From contig JAVHNS010000012.1 in NCBI GenBank assembly GCA_036872755.1, positions 1,054,001 to 1,118,000 of the forward strand: a stretch of DNA of 64,000 nt, written 5' to 3'. The position numbers and the translations under genes were made by a program. Position 1 is the stretch's first letter. Every line of letters starts with the position of its first letter. This DNA is from Orbilia blumenaviensis (taxonomy: Eukaryota > Ascomycota > Orbiliomycetes > Orbiliales > Orbiliaceae). The notes below the pieces were generated by a model. It saw only the letters and a program-made list of their open reading frames with translations, searched no databases and was not told the origin of the DNA. Of this stretch, positions 11,052-23,700 are shown in pieces.

Positions 11052-13901
11052 ATGACGACACCTGGAACTCCAAACGCCGCTCCCCGCCGCTCCCTCGCCC
11101 GTCTCCGCCTACCTTCTGGCGCAAACGCGCCTAATCCGCCTCCGATACCGCCCCCAATGTTATCGCCCGATACCGTCCTCGCACGTAAACAGTCTTTCAA
11201 CCAGTTGGTCCAGAATAGCTCCTCTAAGGACAGCGGGTACGGAGGAGACAGTGATGGAGGACTAGAGATCGGGGACAAAGTCAACGTCCCCGGCGGGATG
11301 TATGGAGTTGTTAAGTTTGTTGGAACAGTGAAAGGGAAGCCTGGAGTTTTTGTTGGAGTTGAGCTTGAAGGCCCGCATGCGGTTAATGGGAAGAATGATG
11401 GCACGGTTGAAGGGTAAGTCTCCTTTCCCTCCCGTACCCAATACGTAGACGTCTAATGCCTCGTGGGCGAGGGGGTGGAAAAGGATGGCGGTAAGAGGAT
11501 TGGTATTGGAAGAAGCTAACTGAAGCTCTACTTGCATTTTATCTACAGGACAAGATACTTCACAACATCGATCCCCCACTCAGGAATATTCCTCCCGGTG
11601 AATAGGGCGGTACTACGGCACTCTGGATCCTCAGTGAAGTCTGATACCCCCTCGGTGGTCACTTCTCCAGCAGAACCGACGGCTTCATCTCCGCTCCAGC
11701 CGCCCAAGAAGCCATTCGGCCGCCCTTCTCTCCCACGGCCACAGTCGCCAGCCCAAAGGAACATGACACCACGCCCGGGCCTCCTACCCTCCACACCACG
11801 GTCCGGGAGTAGTCTCTCCAACCGCATGTTCTCGCCGTCCCCAACACCGGGATCCGGCCCACAGGGACCCATTGGCGGCCGTATGAGAGCGGGTAGCGTC
11901 TCTTCCAACGCCGGTGATTCAACCCCAGGCACCCCCGGAGGCCCGCACGGCCGTAGAATAGCCTCTCAAACCCCACGCTCCCTCCGTCCAGGCTTCAATT
12001 CGAAGCCTCCCTCTCAATTCCAACGCGAACAGACCCCTCGTGCTGGATCTTCAATGTCATTTACGGATACATCACCTATTGACGATAACAACATGGCCAC
12101 CCCTAAAGCCAACGGCAATTCATCGTCTGGATTCGTAGCAAAACTCACACGCATGAGCCGAGAGGAAGGGATGAGCAAAGAGGAAGAGGATAAGGGGATG
12201 ATTGCGATCCTACAGGCTCAATTGAGCGCGAAAGACCACCAGTTGAAAGAACAAGCGAATAATTTACTTGAGATGGAAAGCAGCCTTAACGAGCTGCAGT
12301 CATTACTGTCTGATGGTGTTGCGGCTCAGCAGCAGCAGCAGCAGGCGCAACAAGCCCAGGCTGCGCAACAGGCGGCACATACGAATGGAATCAGGGGGTT
12401 AGGGCGGAAATCAAGCTCCATCAGTATTAATAGTGGTGATGGAGAGGAGGAGCTGGAGTTGGCGCAGTTGAGACATCTGTTAAGAGAGAGGAATGACAAA
12501 ATTGGACAATTACAAGTGGATTTTGATGCACACCGCGCGGACTTTAGGAGTACGATTGATACTTTGGAGATGGCAGCTACGGAAACTGAAAGAGTTTATG
12601 AGAAGAAAGTTGAGGATTTGCTATTGGAGCTTAGGGAGAGTGAGCGGCTTAGAGTTGAGATGGTTGAGGAGCAGAATAGAAGGGAAGAAGAGACCGGGAT
12701 GGCCAGGGGGATTATGGACGGTGGGGTTGAGAGTGTAGCGAGACAGCTGAAGAGCTTGGAAGGGTTGGTGGCAGAGCTTGAAGAAGGGTTAGAGGATGCA
12801 CGGCGTGGAGAAGCTGAGGCGAGAGCTGAGGCTGAGCATTGTAGAGGGGAGAGTGAGCGCCTAAAGGAGGAGCTGCGCCGTGAGAAGGAGAAGGTTGGGG
12901 CGTATGACCGGCGAATGGAGGATCTGAAGGAACAAGTCAGGAACGGAGATACAGAGGTTGAGAAGAAGAATGATGAAATCAGGGGGTTGAAGGCACTGAT
13001 GACCAGTTTATCACGCGGACGGGCCTCTGGTGGGAACCCAGAGGAGAAGAAGAAGCTGGAGGAAAAGATCAAGGATCTTGAGGGATTGTTGGATAAGAAG
13101 AACCTGAGGGAGGAGGAGTTGGAGAAGGAGATCGAGAAGCTGAAGGCTGATGCGGCTAGCGCTTCTGCTTCTACCTCTGAGCCATCGGGTTTGAAGATCT
13201 CTATGCCGGCCGGCAGCCAGGAACAGAAGAGTCTTGTTGGGACTAAGGACGTTACTGGTGTAAACAAGATGGCAGGGTTGAAGGGTCGACTTCAAGACTC
13301 GCCAGCACTCACCGATATTGACGACGACGATGGTGAGGACATCATCAATGGACCAGGGTTCGGTGGTCCCCCGCCGCCAACCTCGGCTCTTCCAGCCCTT
13401 CCAACTGTTCTGACGTCCCCACCACCTCCACCACCAAAGAAGGATACACTCCCAGCCACTCCTCCGCCTCCTCCAGCTCCCCCAGCTAAAGAGCTATTTT
13501 GTGACCTGTGTGAAAAGTCAGGTCACGACCTAATGAGCTGCACTGAGATGTTCACAGGTAAGGATTCCACGAATGAGGGAAAGAAGGATAGTGTCGCTAC
13601 TTTCTCAACTCTTGAAAAGGCTGGTATGACACCATTGCCGCTGAACACCGCCGGTGTCAGTCCCGGACGAAGCTCGTTGGACGTTGAAGACGAGGGAAGG
13701 GGTGGTGTTAGCCTGGGAAGGGCGACGACGCCTAGTGGAAACGCTACTTTGAATAATGTTCCTGTGGCGAAGGAGGATGACGATGATGGGTTGCCGGCTG
13801 TGGCAGGAAAGAGCAGTGGTGTCGTCGATCCAAAGAAGTGGTGCGCTTTGTGTGAGAGAGATGGGCACGAAAGCGTTGACTGTCCGTTGGATGACCTTTA
13901 A
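11052..13901 (+). CDS. clipA: CLIP-170-like microtubule plus-end tracking protein (CAP-Gly)
   Basis: Exons 11052-11413 and 11549-13901 flank a 135-nt GTAAGT...CTACAG intron that splits the CAP-Gly domain; the product is 904 aa. Residues about 71-147 form one CAP-Gly domain, with the typical GKPGVFVGVELEGP and DGTVEGTRYF segments joined across the intron. A Ser/Pro-rich basic linker (to about 310) should bind microtubules. A long coiled coil follows at about 322-656, interrupted by a Gln-rich stretch encoded near 12328. Next come a poly-Pro segment and two zinc knuckles of the form C-x2-C-x3-GH-x4-C, at about residue 769 and at the very C-terminus (about 885). One CAP-Gly, a coiled coil and C-terminal zinc knuckles is the architecture of fungal CLIP-170 proteins (yeast Bik1, fission yeast Tip1, Aspergillus ClipA), which track growing plus ends and link them to dynein/dynactin and cell polarity. 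Confidence 0.9.
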
Positions 13902-16423
13902 ACGTTAGATTTGTGGGGTGTTGAATATAGATGACGATTTCCTTGGGTTTTACATTACTCCTTCCTCTCTCTCTCTGTCCCTCACAACCCTGACACACAC
14001 TCTACCCCCCTTCTTCAAAAATCGACTTGACATGCCTTCCTCCAGCCGATCACTTTTTATACATACCCGGTCATTCGGCATGACTTCTTCATCCCCCGCT
14101 TATGCCTTCTAAAATCTACAACGTTTTGTAAAGCTTTAATGTATCTTTTTCTTTTTCTATTGGACCTACAAACTATGATTCCCCTTATCCTTCCATTGCT
14201 GTTTCACCTTTATCCTCCTAACCCCTACTTCTGCTAATGTGGTTCTCGAACAAAAGTCATGACGAATTTCTTCGACTCGAAAAAAGTTTGGCATGGCTTT
14301 GATATTGCTCTGCTTTTTTTGCTCAAAATTGTTGACATTGTTGCCTTTTTGTCTTTTGTGAAGTTGGGCGTTTTCATAGCTTGACTTCTTATGTTTTTGA
14401 TGGAACTCTTTATACTTCCTTTTTCTTTTCTTTTTCTTTTTATCCTATTAGTGGTGCAGTTAGATTTAGATGGACTGTAGTAGTGGCAGTAGGGATGACT
14501 TTGTATACATGTATGGTTTGTGGATGGATATAAATGTAGTAGCAGTACGTAACTAGGATGATGAATTAAAGACTTGGATATACATCATACTGATTGGCAT
14601 TGATATTGAATTTTGCAAATTGAGATAAAAATGAAAATGAGAATTCTATATTTTGGGTGATGTTGGCGTCCCGCGGTTGCGCATGGGATTGTAGAGAGAT
14701 GGCTACTGGATTGGGCGGGCAGGTGTTGGTGGCTGTGGTACGATATACCGGGAAGGCCTCGGCACGAGAGGGCTACCTAGTGGGCTACCATAAGTTGTTC
14801 CAGATTACTAGGTCTGTGATCACGTCGACTGTTGGGGTTTGCAGCTGAGTCTTATAGCACACCCACAGCCGCCAACTTTTGCAGTATCGTTTATCGTTGT
14901 GCCTCGTAGCTTCGGATCATTAGTCGTGAAGCATTCTCCAAATGAGGTTATACGTTTCCGCCCTGTTGAATTATTCTTCAGGACCCGACTTTATAATCCT
15001 TACGCTGGAAATTAACTAACTTAAGATGAGAAATATGTAGTGCATGTGTGCGGTGCAACTGTTGGTGTTAACAACTTTTGTACCGCAGTCGGACAACATC
15101 CATAATGACTAGTCACAACATTGGAAGGGGCGTATGTGCGTAGGTACAGTTGGCCAGAATTGCAACTTTTTTCGGTTGTTATAACCATCGTTTTGCGTGG
15201 GTTCGCTACGTTGGGCGCTCTCGATCACGGGGAAAACTTTGCCGCTTTTATGCACGGCTGGTATGTATACGTGCCGACATATCGTTACAGATACGTTTTC
15301 AATATGAGGTTTCTGTTACTGTTATGTGTATTGTATTGTTCATTATATTCGTGGTACATACGGCCAGCTGGCTAATCTTCATAGATTCTCTATGCACGCA
15401 GTGCCACAAGAGGGGGGGGGTTGACACTCGTTGGTTGGTGTTTTATGTCGTCAGAATAAATTTCAACTGATCCCAACCATCCCTCATATAGCTAACAAGC
15501 GAGTGAGAAAAAAGCCCCGTGAAAATGATAATAGGTACGGATGGAAAAGCATAAATATCCTCCCTCTTCACCCTCTCTTCTCCTCTGTTTTTTGAGCTCC
15601 GTCTTTAGGAAGATCGAAGCTGGTCTTCCCGGTGTAGTCACATCTACACTGACAGCCTGGTGCTGTTTATACTATAATTATACCGCGGGTATGATTAATT
15701 TACTTTATTTATCTTATTTTTTATTATTTATTTAATATACGATAACCTTGCTTCGCTACGCTTCTCTCCTCTACGATGTGAGGTTGATATTTCACTGGCC
15801 TCGCCACGGATCTTCAAATAATACTATATAATGCTCATGGATATTCATTCGATTAACGGAAGAGGTGGAGGAGATGGAGATGGAGATGGGGGGGATGAAG
15901 GTGGTGCTGATGGAGGTGACGTAGTTGTCAGGATGGGTATCATCAATGTATTTTCGATTTGTGTTTATGGGGGGGCTTTGGCCATCTGTTTTTTTGAGAC
16001 ATCTAGTCGTTACTACGGCGAGCCGGTTCCTCAAGCGGGGCCGATGGCCTACATGTATAATGCGTGATACGGCCATGGCTCGATTTTGTCGTGTCAGTGG
16101 AAGCGCAGAAACTTCAAAGCTCCCAAGACTTTACGCCAGCTATCTTCAACACTGAAGGTGATATACCAACAACGTTGACAGGGGGGTGGATAAATATGTT
16201 ACCGACCCCGAAGTGCTATTAGTACTATGTTTAGGTCTCATGACGAAAGTCGAAAAAGTAGATAACGGCTGTCAACGCCCCTAACGCTGGCGCTGGCGCC
16301 GGGTTATCTCGTCGCATGGTGAAAAAACCACCATGCGACAAACACGTAATCCTGGGTGGTTGGGCTACGACATATATCTGGTTCTAGAAAACTTATATTT
16401 ATCGGTTATCTATAGGGCGTCGG
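13902..16423. other. Intergenic region, about 2.5 kb
   Basis: This is the 3' flank of the CLIP-170-like gene followed by sequence in which I recognise nothing coding. A GGAGAT repeat lies at about 15866-15890. Short open frames near 15.1-15.5 and 15.8-16.1 kb overlap on both strands and show no protein-like features. Confidence 0.5.
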
Positions 16424-18038
16424 ATGTGGGCTCCGATTAAGCCACTCCTAGCACGTAGCTGGTTCTCTGTGGCTGGGCGAATCACCGCGTTGGACTTTGG
16501 CTTTCACTCACATGTAGACATCAGTTCGCGACATTCAAAGTTCTTTCGTTTTGGAAAGGTTACACGACGACAGTTAATCTACCGAAAAACTTACAAAGCT
16601 AGCACAATCACTGGTCCGGGGGTGTTTGAACATCAATGTGGTTTACCGGAATCCATTATCGCTAGCGGCACCCCTACTGTATTGCGTATTAAAGAGCTGG
16701 GACACCGACTTATACATCTGGAAGCGCGCTATTTTATAGTCAACTATTCCGCGCTTCAAAAAATGGAACGTGACAGCTTACACACCCTCCTGTCCCAATG
16801 AGGCCAACAGACTAGATTCCTCTTGTTAAGCTTGGCATTGGTGGTCGTCATGTCGCATTAGGTCCGGATTATACCGCCTATATTTTTGGGGGGCTACGTT
16901 AGGGCTCTCGTCCGCAAAACTAAAAGATGCCGCCAATAGACCCTCGTGCTCAAATTTGGGGACTAGTAAACATTTTTGGTTTCATGAGTATCGATTTTCC
17001 TATGCCAGCTTACCGACTGTAACATCGACCTGAATAATGGATGTCTTCAAAAACGGGTAGCCACAGAACCCATACGCGAAGTTGGTATCGATAACCAATC
17101 TACGCATACCCTATGTTGTGGGGTGCCGGGCTTCAGACATTTGGATGAGGGCCTCTTGTTAAGTGCCATCGCAATACTGGAAACAGATGGCCTTCGGCAT
17201 TATTACATGCAATATAGCGCTGTACACACGAAAGCAACGTGAGTTGCGCTTCGAGGGGCTATGGTGTGTTTTCGATTCGGTGGAGCGGTACTCTGGATAG
17301 TTCGGTTCCGCCACAGGTATCTTAACGAACCATGCCTCCTTGCGATAGACTCCGGAAGGAAACCATTGAAACCGTGGTTATTATATGATCTGTGGATCTC
17401 ATCTGGTGGGGGTGCCGTAATGCAATTCGCAAACGACGACCAAGTTGAATTGGCAAACTAGTTATGATGACCGTTTACTCCGGTTATATGTATAGAGGTG
17501 CTACATCATAGATACAAGCTTTACTTTATGACATCAATATCGATGTCGCAACAGGTACATGCGCATTAATAATATAGTAACCAACATACATACCTCTGAT
17601 AGCGTCGAACAGGCCTCTCCCCCAGAAACTAGCGCCGTTCTCCGAGGCTATGAGGCCTCCGCGGCTGGCGGATAGATAAAGATTCACGCTACATCCGGAG
17701 AAATTTTGGTGTCGATGCATGTGGGTCAAGTGCTCACTTCCATCTCGCGATGGTATTCTTCTGTGTTGTTGCGAATTCTGGAAACAAGAGGCGCGCCCGG
17801 ATCCTATAATTATTTTGACGATATCGGGCCTGGTATGGGAGGGTTGGTCTTAATGATAGCGAAATGTTGGGGAGTTGGATTTAGAAGCGGGGGGATATGT
17901 ACTTACATATGTAGTGAAGGATCAGACAACTGGCAAGAAACGTCAGAGCCTACAACACACACGTACAGTTGATGGGGGCTGGGACGTAAAATACGGAAGC
18001 ACAACAGGCAATCTTTTCGAACTATCCGGCAAAAAATG
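16424..18038 (+). pseudogene. Degraded coding region, family unknown
   Basis: Several protein-like fragments follow each other on the plus strand in different frames and are broken by stops. About 16503-16592 reads FKVLSFWKGYTTTVNLPK. 16424-16801 includes LPESIIASGTPTVLRIKEL. About 16825-16911 reads LGIGGRHVALGPDYTAYIF. About 16990-17241 is an 84-codon stretch ending YYMQYSAVHTKAT. About 17269-17334 reads FSIRWSGTLDSSVPPQ, and 17850-18038 ends WDVKYGSTTGNLFELSGKK and a stop. The IRWSGTL segment is reminiscent of PA14-type beta-sandwich domains, but that is weak. I could not join the fragments through convincing GT-AG introns, so decay by frameshift and nonsense mutation is the preferred reading. 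A many-exon gene with tiny introns is the alternative. Confidence 0.35.
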
Positions 18039-18808
18039 AAAGGTACCTACTGTTGTTGACGGCTGGCCCCTGTTCATGAATTCAAGAAAAAGACAGGCGG
18101 AAACCAACCACCATGAGCAGGTTGTTATCGGCTTGGCAAATTGGCAGCAGATTAGGGGTGGTTATCTATCCGTCTACTGGATCCATTCAACGTTGTCTGA
18201 GTTATAGAGTCGTATTGACATGGGTTGTTTCAGGACCATAGGTAAAACCAACGGCTTTAGTACTCTACAATGTTCCGTCCGCTGCTGCAGTTCGGTTATC
18301 GTTGTCAGAGGCCTGCATCCCCATTAAATAGAAGGAGATCTAGTTGTACTGGGCCCAACTTATGTGGCCGGCGAATGCGAATTCTTTTGGGAATTAATTT
18401 CACTAGGGAGATGTAATAATTTATATTGCAAAGGCCCACGGGGTTTTACGTTCAGAATATCCGGGAAGTTTTTAAATAGGGTTTTCATTTAAAGGGTTCT
18501 CGTATATTGTGACCGTGAGGTCGGGTGTGCATTGTATGTATATAGGTATTATATTGTCTCGTACCGGTGTTATAGTACTAGCTTAATCGCTTTATTGCCT
18601 TACAATAAGCGTTTAAAAAGTTACACGTGAAAAGGTTTGGAAAATTGGAAGAACCTTTGTGTGACCTTGCTCGGTTAGAAATATTATACATGTTTCGTCC
18701 TTGGAAGCTCTTTTATTTTCCCACCTTTTACTAGTGAGCGATATACTAAGGCGTGCGAGCTATAAAATTTGAGAGCCCGAAACATTACTTTCTGTAGATA
18801 GCCAACTC
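18039..18808. other. Intergenic region, about 0.8 kb
   Basis: AT-rich sequence between the degraded region and the hypothetical minus-strand gene. I see nothing in it that I can name. Confidence 0.4.
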
Positions 18809-19453
18809 CTAATCAGATCCATCCCACCAACAATCCTTGAACCAGGTAAACCACCGACAACAATCTTGCCACAGAGTACTCCCATCAGGATCCCCGAATT
18901 CTGAGCCCTCGGATTTTTCAGGATCGTATTCTCGAATTTCCACTCGAAACCCATCCCGAATAAGACACTGTTCCGCTGTCGAAGGCTGAATGCTGATAGT
19001 CTCCTCAGGATGATGGAGTGTCAACGGCTTTTTAAAGGAAAAGTTCTCCGTAAACGACAAAGCGGACTTATGGCCTGTATAGTGATATTCGTCTGTAAGG
19101 TAGTCTTCGTCATCTGGTTCAATGCTGACTACAAAGTAAGAGCGCTCCAATTCTTCGGGACTTGAGTTCTGTAGAGTGTTGTTACTGGGATAGGAAATGC
19201 CGCTAGCGGGTGTGCATCCCGATCCGTGGTTAAGATTGCATGAAGTCGCTATCGTGATGGGAATCCCCGTTCTATATTTTGTTTCGTTGCTAAGTGGGGA
19301 CTTGACATTGATCTTATCTGGTGAAAAACAGCAAATAGATCGCGTGTCAGGTACAGGGGTAGGAATTATCAAGCTCGTGGGCGTGTCCGGTTGGGACTGG
19401 GGAGTCAGAATGCGAATGGAAGGTGAAGAACTTCTAGACCTGTTGGAAGCCAT
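18809..19453 (-). CDS. Hypothetical protein, 214 aa
   Basis: A single open frame runs from ATG 19453 to a TAG at 18811-18809. The N-terminal third is Ser/Pro/Thr-rich and disordered-looking (MASNRSRSSSPSIRIL). The middle contains an acidic segment (EPDDEDYLTDEYHYTGH), and the C-terminus is Cys/Trp-rich (LWQDCCRWFTWFKDCWW). There is no signal peptide, and I recognise no domain. The even, non-repetitive composition of the C-terminal half suggests a real protein. Further exons on either side cannot be excluded, and a chance open frame remains possible. Confidence 0.5.
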   Translation of the reverse strand: MASNRSRSSSPSIRILTPQSQPDTPTSLIIPTPVPDTRSICCFSPDKINVKSPLSNETKYRTGIPITIATSCNLNHGSGCTPASGISYPSNNTLQNSSPEELERSYFVVSIEPDDEDYLTDEYHYTGHKSALSFTENFSFKKPLTLHHPEETISIQPSTAEQCLIRDGFRVEIREYDPEKSEGSEFGDPDGSTLWQDCCRWFTWFKDCWWDGSD

Positions 19454-20779
19454 ATTTTGTGTTGCCCAAGTTGCAATATTTCGTGTAACGAGTGTTGCAG
19501 GGATGTCCGTTTTGGATTCTGACGAGCTTTGATTGGAAGACGAATGTGATAGGATAGGCTGATATAGGTAGCTGGCCCTGGAGAGTCTTGAACCTTAAAA
19601 AGCAGCCGCTAAAGTCATGGAGGGTCACCTAAGTGTCGTAGACGGCTATTGTGGTGGACTACTCTCAACTAAAAAAGTCTTCTGGTGGGATTATATGGGT
19701 TTTATACTTTTAACTGGTCTCGTAAACCAGCCGAGTAAGGTATACCATCAGTTCCACTCGGAATATGTCTTCTTCTCAATCGAAATCACGGCCTAGGCAA
19801 TTTTAACGTTCGGCAGACCCAACGTTGTAAGCGCCTGGATCATGTACCGTCCTTTACAACAAATGCATTTCCATAGGCTTTGTGGAGACAAATTTATCTT
19901 CATCCGGCATATCTCTCGTAAAAGTTATATCCTTGGCTGTTGGCCATGTGAGTTGGTTCCGCTCGAGCCGTGTGTTGGGTCTTTTTGGCCACGGCAACTT
20001 GGGCTCAGAAAGATCTTAAGAAGGAGGTATCAAGTATTGGATCCTCGATGGAATAAACATATGACAATAGAGAGCGATGCAGTTCAGCTTGTAATTATTG
20101 TACTCATGGACTCGGCCTTACGCGAGGAGAAACAGCTGAGTATGCACAATCACCGTGCATAATTTCCCGGTTTTTCTCGCCTCCCGCCAATACCGGTACC
20201 ATATACTTCCTAGAGTAGGCAGCTTTTTAAGCTAATCATACATCCACTTGGGAATACGGTTCATCTTTTGGCGTTTCATTCTGTTTATTTGCGGAGACAG
20301 GCTTGTGTTATGGTCAGATATGTCAGCCTCTAGCCGGAATTGTGGTATTTTCCCTTCAGTTTTGCGTTGTCCTATTCATAAATGAAGCAGTAAGGTACTA
20401 GGATTGGACGATAGACGTGGTATCGGGATTGGATCGAATCTTACTTACAATGTAATATCTCTTGTATACGCGTGGGTAACAATTTTCTCTAACGGATTCC
20501 AAGGGCTCAGCTTATATTGGTGAAACTCTCCTAAATGAATTTTAAGCGTCTCTGTCAAAACTCCTTTGGATGTGGCACTTGGATAACCCATACAGGCCCG
20601 ACCCACCCGTTTGAGGCTGATCGAGTGATATTTATAAGGTGCAAGGGTGACGAACGAGCTGGTTTATTAAGCCTTACGCATGTCAAACATGAGGAATATA
20701 GCTTCGCTCTCTCCAGGCAAATATACTTGACCACGTTGTAGACACTAGGCAGGCCACATGTATCCGGTCCCTAACGAAA
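19454..20779. other. Intergenic region, about 1.3 kb
   Basis: Contains the shared upstream region of the divergent hypothetical gene (-) and the large secreted-protein gene (+). Open frames of up to about 106 codons are present but have no recognisable features. No gene is called. Confidence 0.4.
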
Positions 20780-23700
20780 ATGGATAAACTACCAAATCGG
20801 TGCCTGCGGTGGCACCAGGGTAGCTTTGGGGTTTTGTTCTTTCTTATCGTTTTACTATACAGCAGGAATGTGGCGGCATGGTACCAGCTGAACTTATTCA
20901 AAGACCGACCTAGCTGGTGGAACCGAGCTGATATAAGCGCCCCTGCTGAGGTCATGGCTCAAGAATCTAACGGATATGCCTGTACCTCTAATAACAGACC
21001 ACTGGATGCTTCCACCACGGACTCCGTTGTTATTTGGAATCGTCCAGGTGCTGGAAGCACTATCGTCAAAGCAGTGGCATTCTACGACGATCAGAACTGT
21101 GGCACCACCCCAGATCCGATCACCGGACGGTTGCCATTACCATCCACTATCTTAATAATGAACCTAGCCTCTCCAAATGGCGTGACTTATTTTAGTCTTG
21201 GACCTTACAATCTCGAGTTCCAATGGGGAAGTTATAGGGCATTAGATGTAGCGGCTGAGCGGAATCCAAGAAAAATTCTCAGCCAGTTTACTGGCGAACC
21301 GCTCTCAGATACAATAATTCGGCGGAACCCAACTCCTATTTCTGCTGGCAAACCGTACCTACCACCAGTCAAGGTAGGAGCAAACCTGTCGAAAAGCGAA
21401 AGATTTCAGCTACTCAGACGAATAGGGACTATCAGCTCGATGTTGAGGCACATAGGGGAGTCAGGATTGCTGCCAGAGTCAAAACGGAATGACAAGCGGG
21501 TTCAAGCTATATCTAGTATTTTGATGTCCCAGATGGGCAAAGAGATAAGAGAAGAGTCAGAAAAACTTGAACCAATTCGGCAAATATTAGCCTCTTCGCC
21601 GTCTGCAGTAGGAGGGGCCTCGGGAGCCATACCGGGAATATCTATGATCCGGAACTCTAGAGATCCAAGCTCTGGTCTACAGGGTGATCCTTCTAATTTG
21701 AGTAATTTAAGGAGCGGGACTCAACCAAATAGTCAAATTCCTGGCCTAAATTTAGGTCAAGAGCCCAGCAATTATCCGGGGTCAATCAAGGTTATACCCC
21801 GGGAAGGGCAAATTTTACCAACATACGATAATGAGGACCGGCCAGAGTCCCGATATGTTCCCGGCCCTATGCCACAGGGAAATTCACAAGCCTCACAAAA
21901 CAATATTCCCCAGGTCAATTCACGAACATCTACAATATCCCCGACTAATTTAGCGGGAAGCCAAAACCCGCCCCTGAATTTGGGCAGTAGCTACGCGTCC
22001 ACTGAAGGCTCTCAACAACCTGCCTCTATAGGTTCTGACCGTGATTTGAACCCTGGTGGACGATCTGGACCAAGTGGCCCTTCGAGAGACAGGATAGTGC
22101 AGGAGGCTTCCGCAACTGGAAACAATAACCAATTTCCTAATCTAGCGCCAGCCGCGGGTGGGGAAAGTAGACCAGAGAACCAATATATCGTACCCAATCT
22201 ACCCCCAATAGGACTTCACCCCGAAATCCTAAACGCTTTACTTCGAGGAGACAACCCCGATGCTCTGGCGTCAAGACAGGTCGATGTAACCGCATTGTTG
22301 CGTTCATACCAAGGGGCGCCAGATAAAAAGAGGTGGATGGCAACGATTATAGCTATGACGAAAAATGCGCAGAAGGTTTATGCAATCGCAAATCAAATTT
22401 ACGACTTGGGTCAGAAGCGCGTCATCCCAGCTCAGGGGGGCCGGGTAGACCCTCTACGAGGCCCGGACAAGGACAGTGGGGCGGGTGGGGTGGACCAAAA
22501 TCAGGGTGTACCCCCGAGCAACCCTGTGTATCGAGCGACACCTCCGGCACAAGAACAGCTTCCAAATGGTGGGCAGCCACAAAATGGAGCTGTTCTGGGT
22601 CAACAGCGGGTTGTACAGGAATTTGGACAACGACCTGGGTCAACTATACCTCCTAATGTACAAGTTCACCGGCCTGACCAAATGCAAATAGAACTTCCCC
22701 AAGATGAGGCTAGTATTGATAGTCAGTTATTGGATACCAGACCTGGCCAGTTGACCGGTGCTGGCGCTAGCGCGGTGAATCGCCCCTCTACTCAGATGCT
22801 CATGGAACCTTCAAGTGTAGGACTGGAAAACGAGCAGGGTGGCCCTAGAGGACAGCCGCCGCCGACACAGCAAATCCAAAATACTCAGCCCCAGACTGTG
22901 AATACGGGCTCTCTACAGGGCGGAGAGGAAGATCAAGGTCAACCTCGCGATGCTTCTGTAGAGTCCGGGCCACCAGTAAATTTAGGCGAGTGGGCAGTAG
23001 CTCAGCAACCCCAAGCTCCACACGTCTTCAGAATGGGGAACTTCAACCCAATCACGGGCGGGGCTCCAGCGGGCCGGCCCGTATCCCAACAGGGACTCAC
23101 AGACGTGCAAATACCACCACGAACTACAAGTGGTACGGAAAATGCGTTCGACCTAGATCCTGAGAATAGAGCCGCCACGGAGCAAGAACGCCCTTTAATT
23201 GGGGGCACGAAGCTACCTCCGGCTAACAATGTCCGATGGCTGCAGGAACAACTGGATCCGTTTAAGAGGCAGTCGGTACCCACTTCTCAGATAGAACAGT
23301 CCTATTCGGGAGACGAACTCCCCGCTACCCGAAGTTTGCCAGGAACGCAACTCGTATCCCAAGAACCGGTATTGTCAACGAACCAGGGCCCAGGAACAAA
23401 ACAAGGGAATATCGTACCGAGACCAAATAGAAACCTGGCTACAAATGTAGAACTTCAAGCCCCGGACCAAGGAGGGCAAGTAGAGCCCTCTGTTGAAGAA
23501 AACCCACTGCCTGCTGGACGCCACCCCAGCAGCTTTGCGCTTGACTATAATAGAGATTCGGAGGCAGTGCCGAGTGATGGTGACCGAAGTGCATCAGCAG
23601 GTTTACATAATATTCCAGCCATGTTCCAGCGGGAGGTGCCATCTCAACCAAGCGCCGTCTCACAAGAGCAGGGCGTACCATCTCAGAGTAACCAACAACT

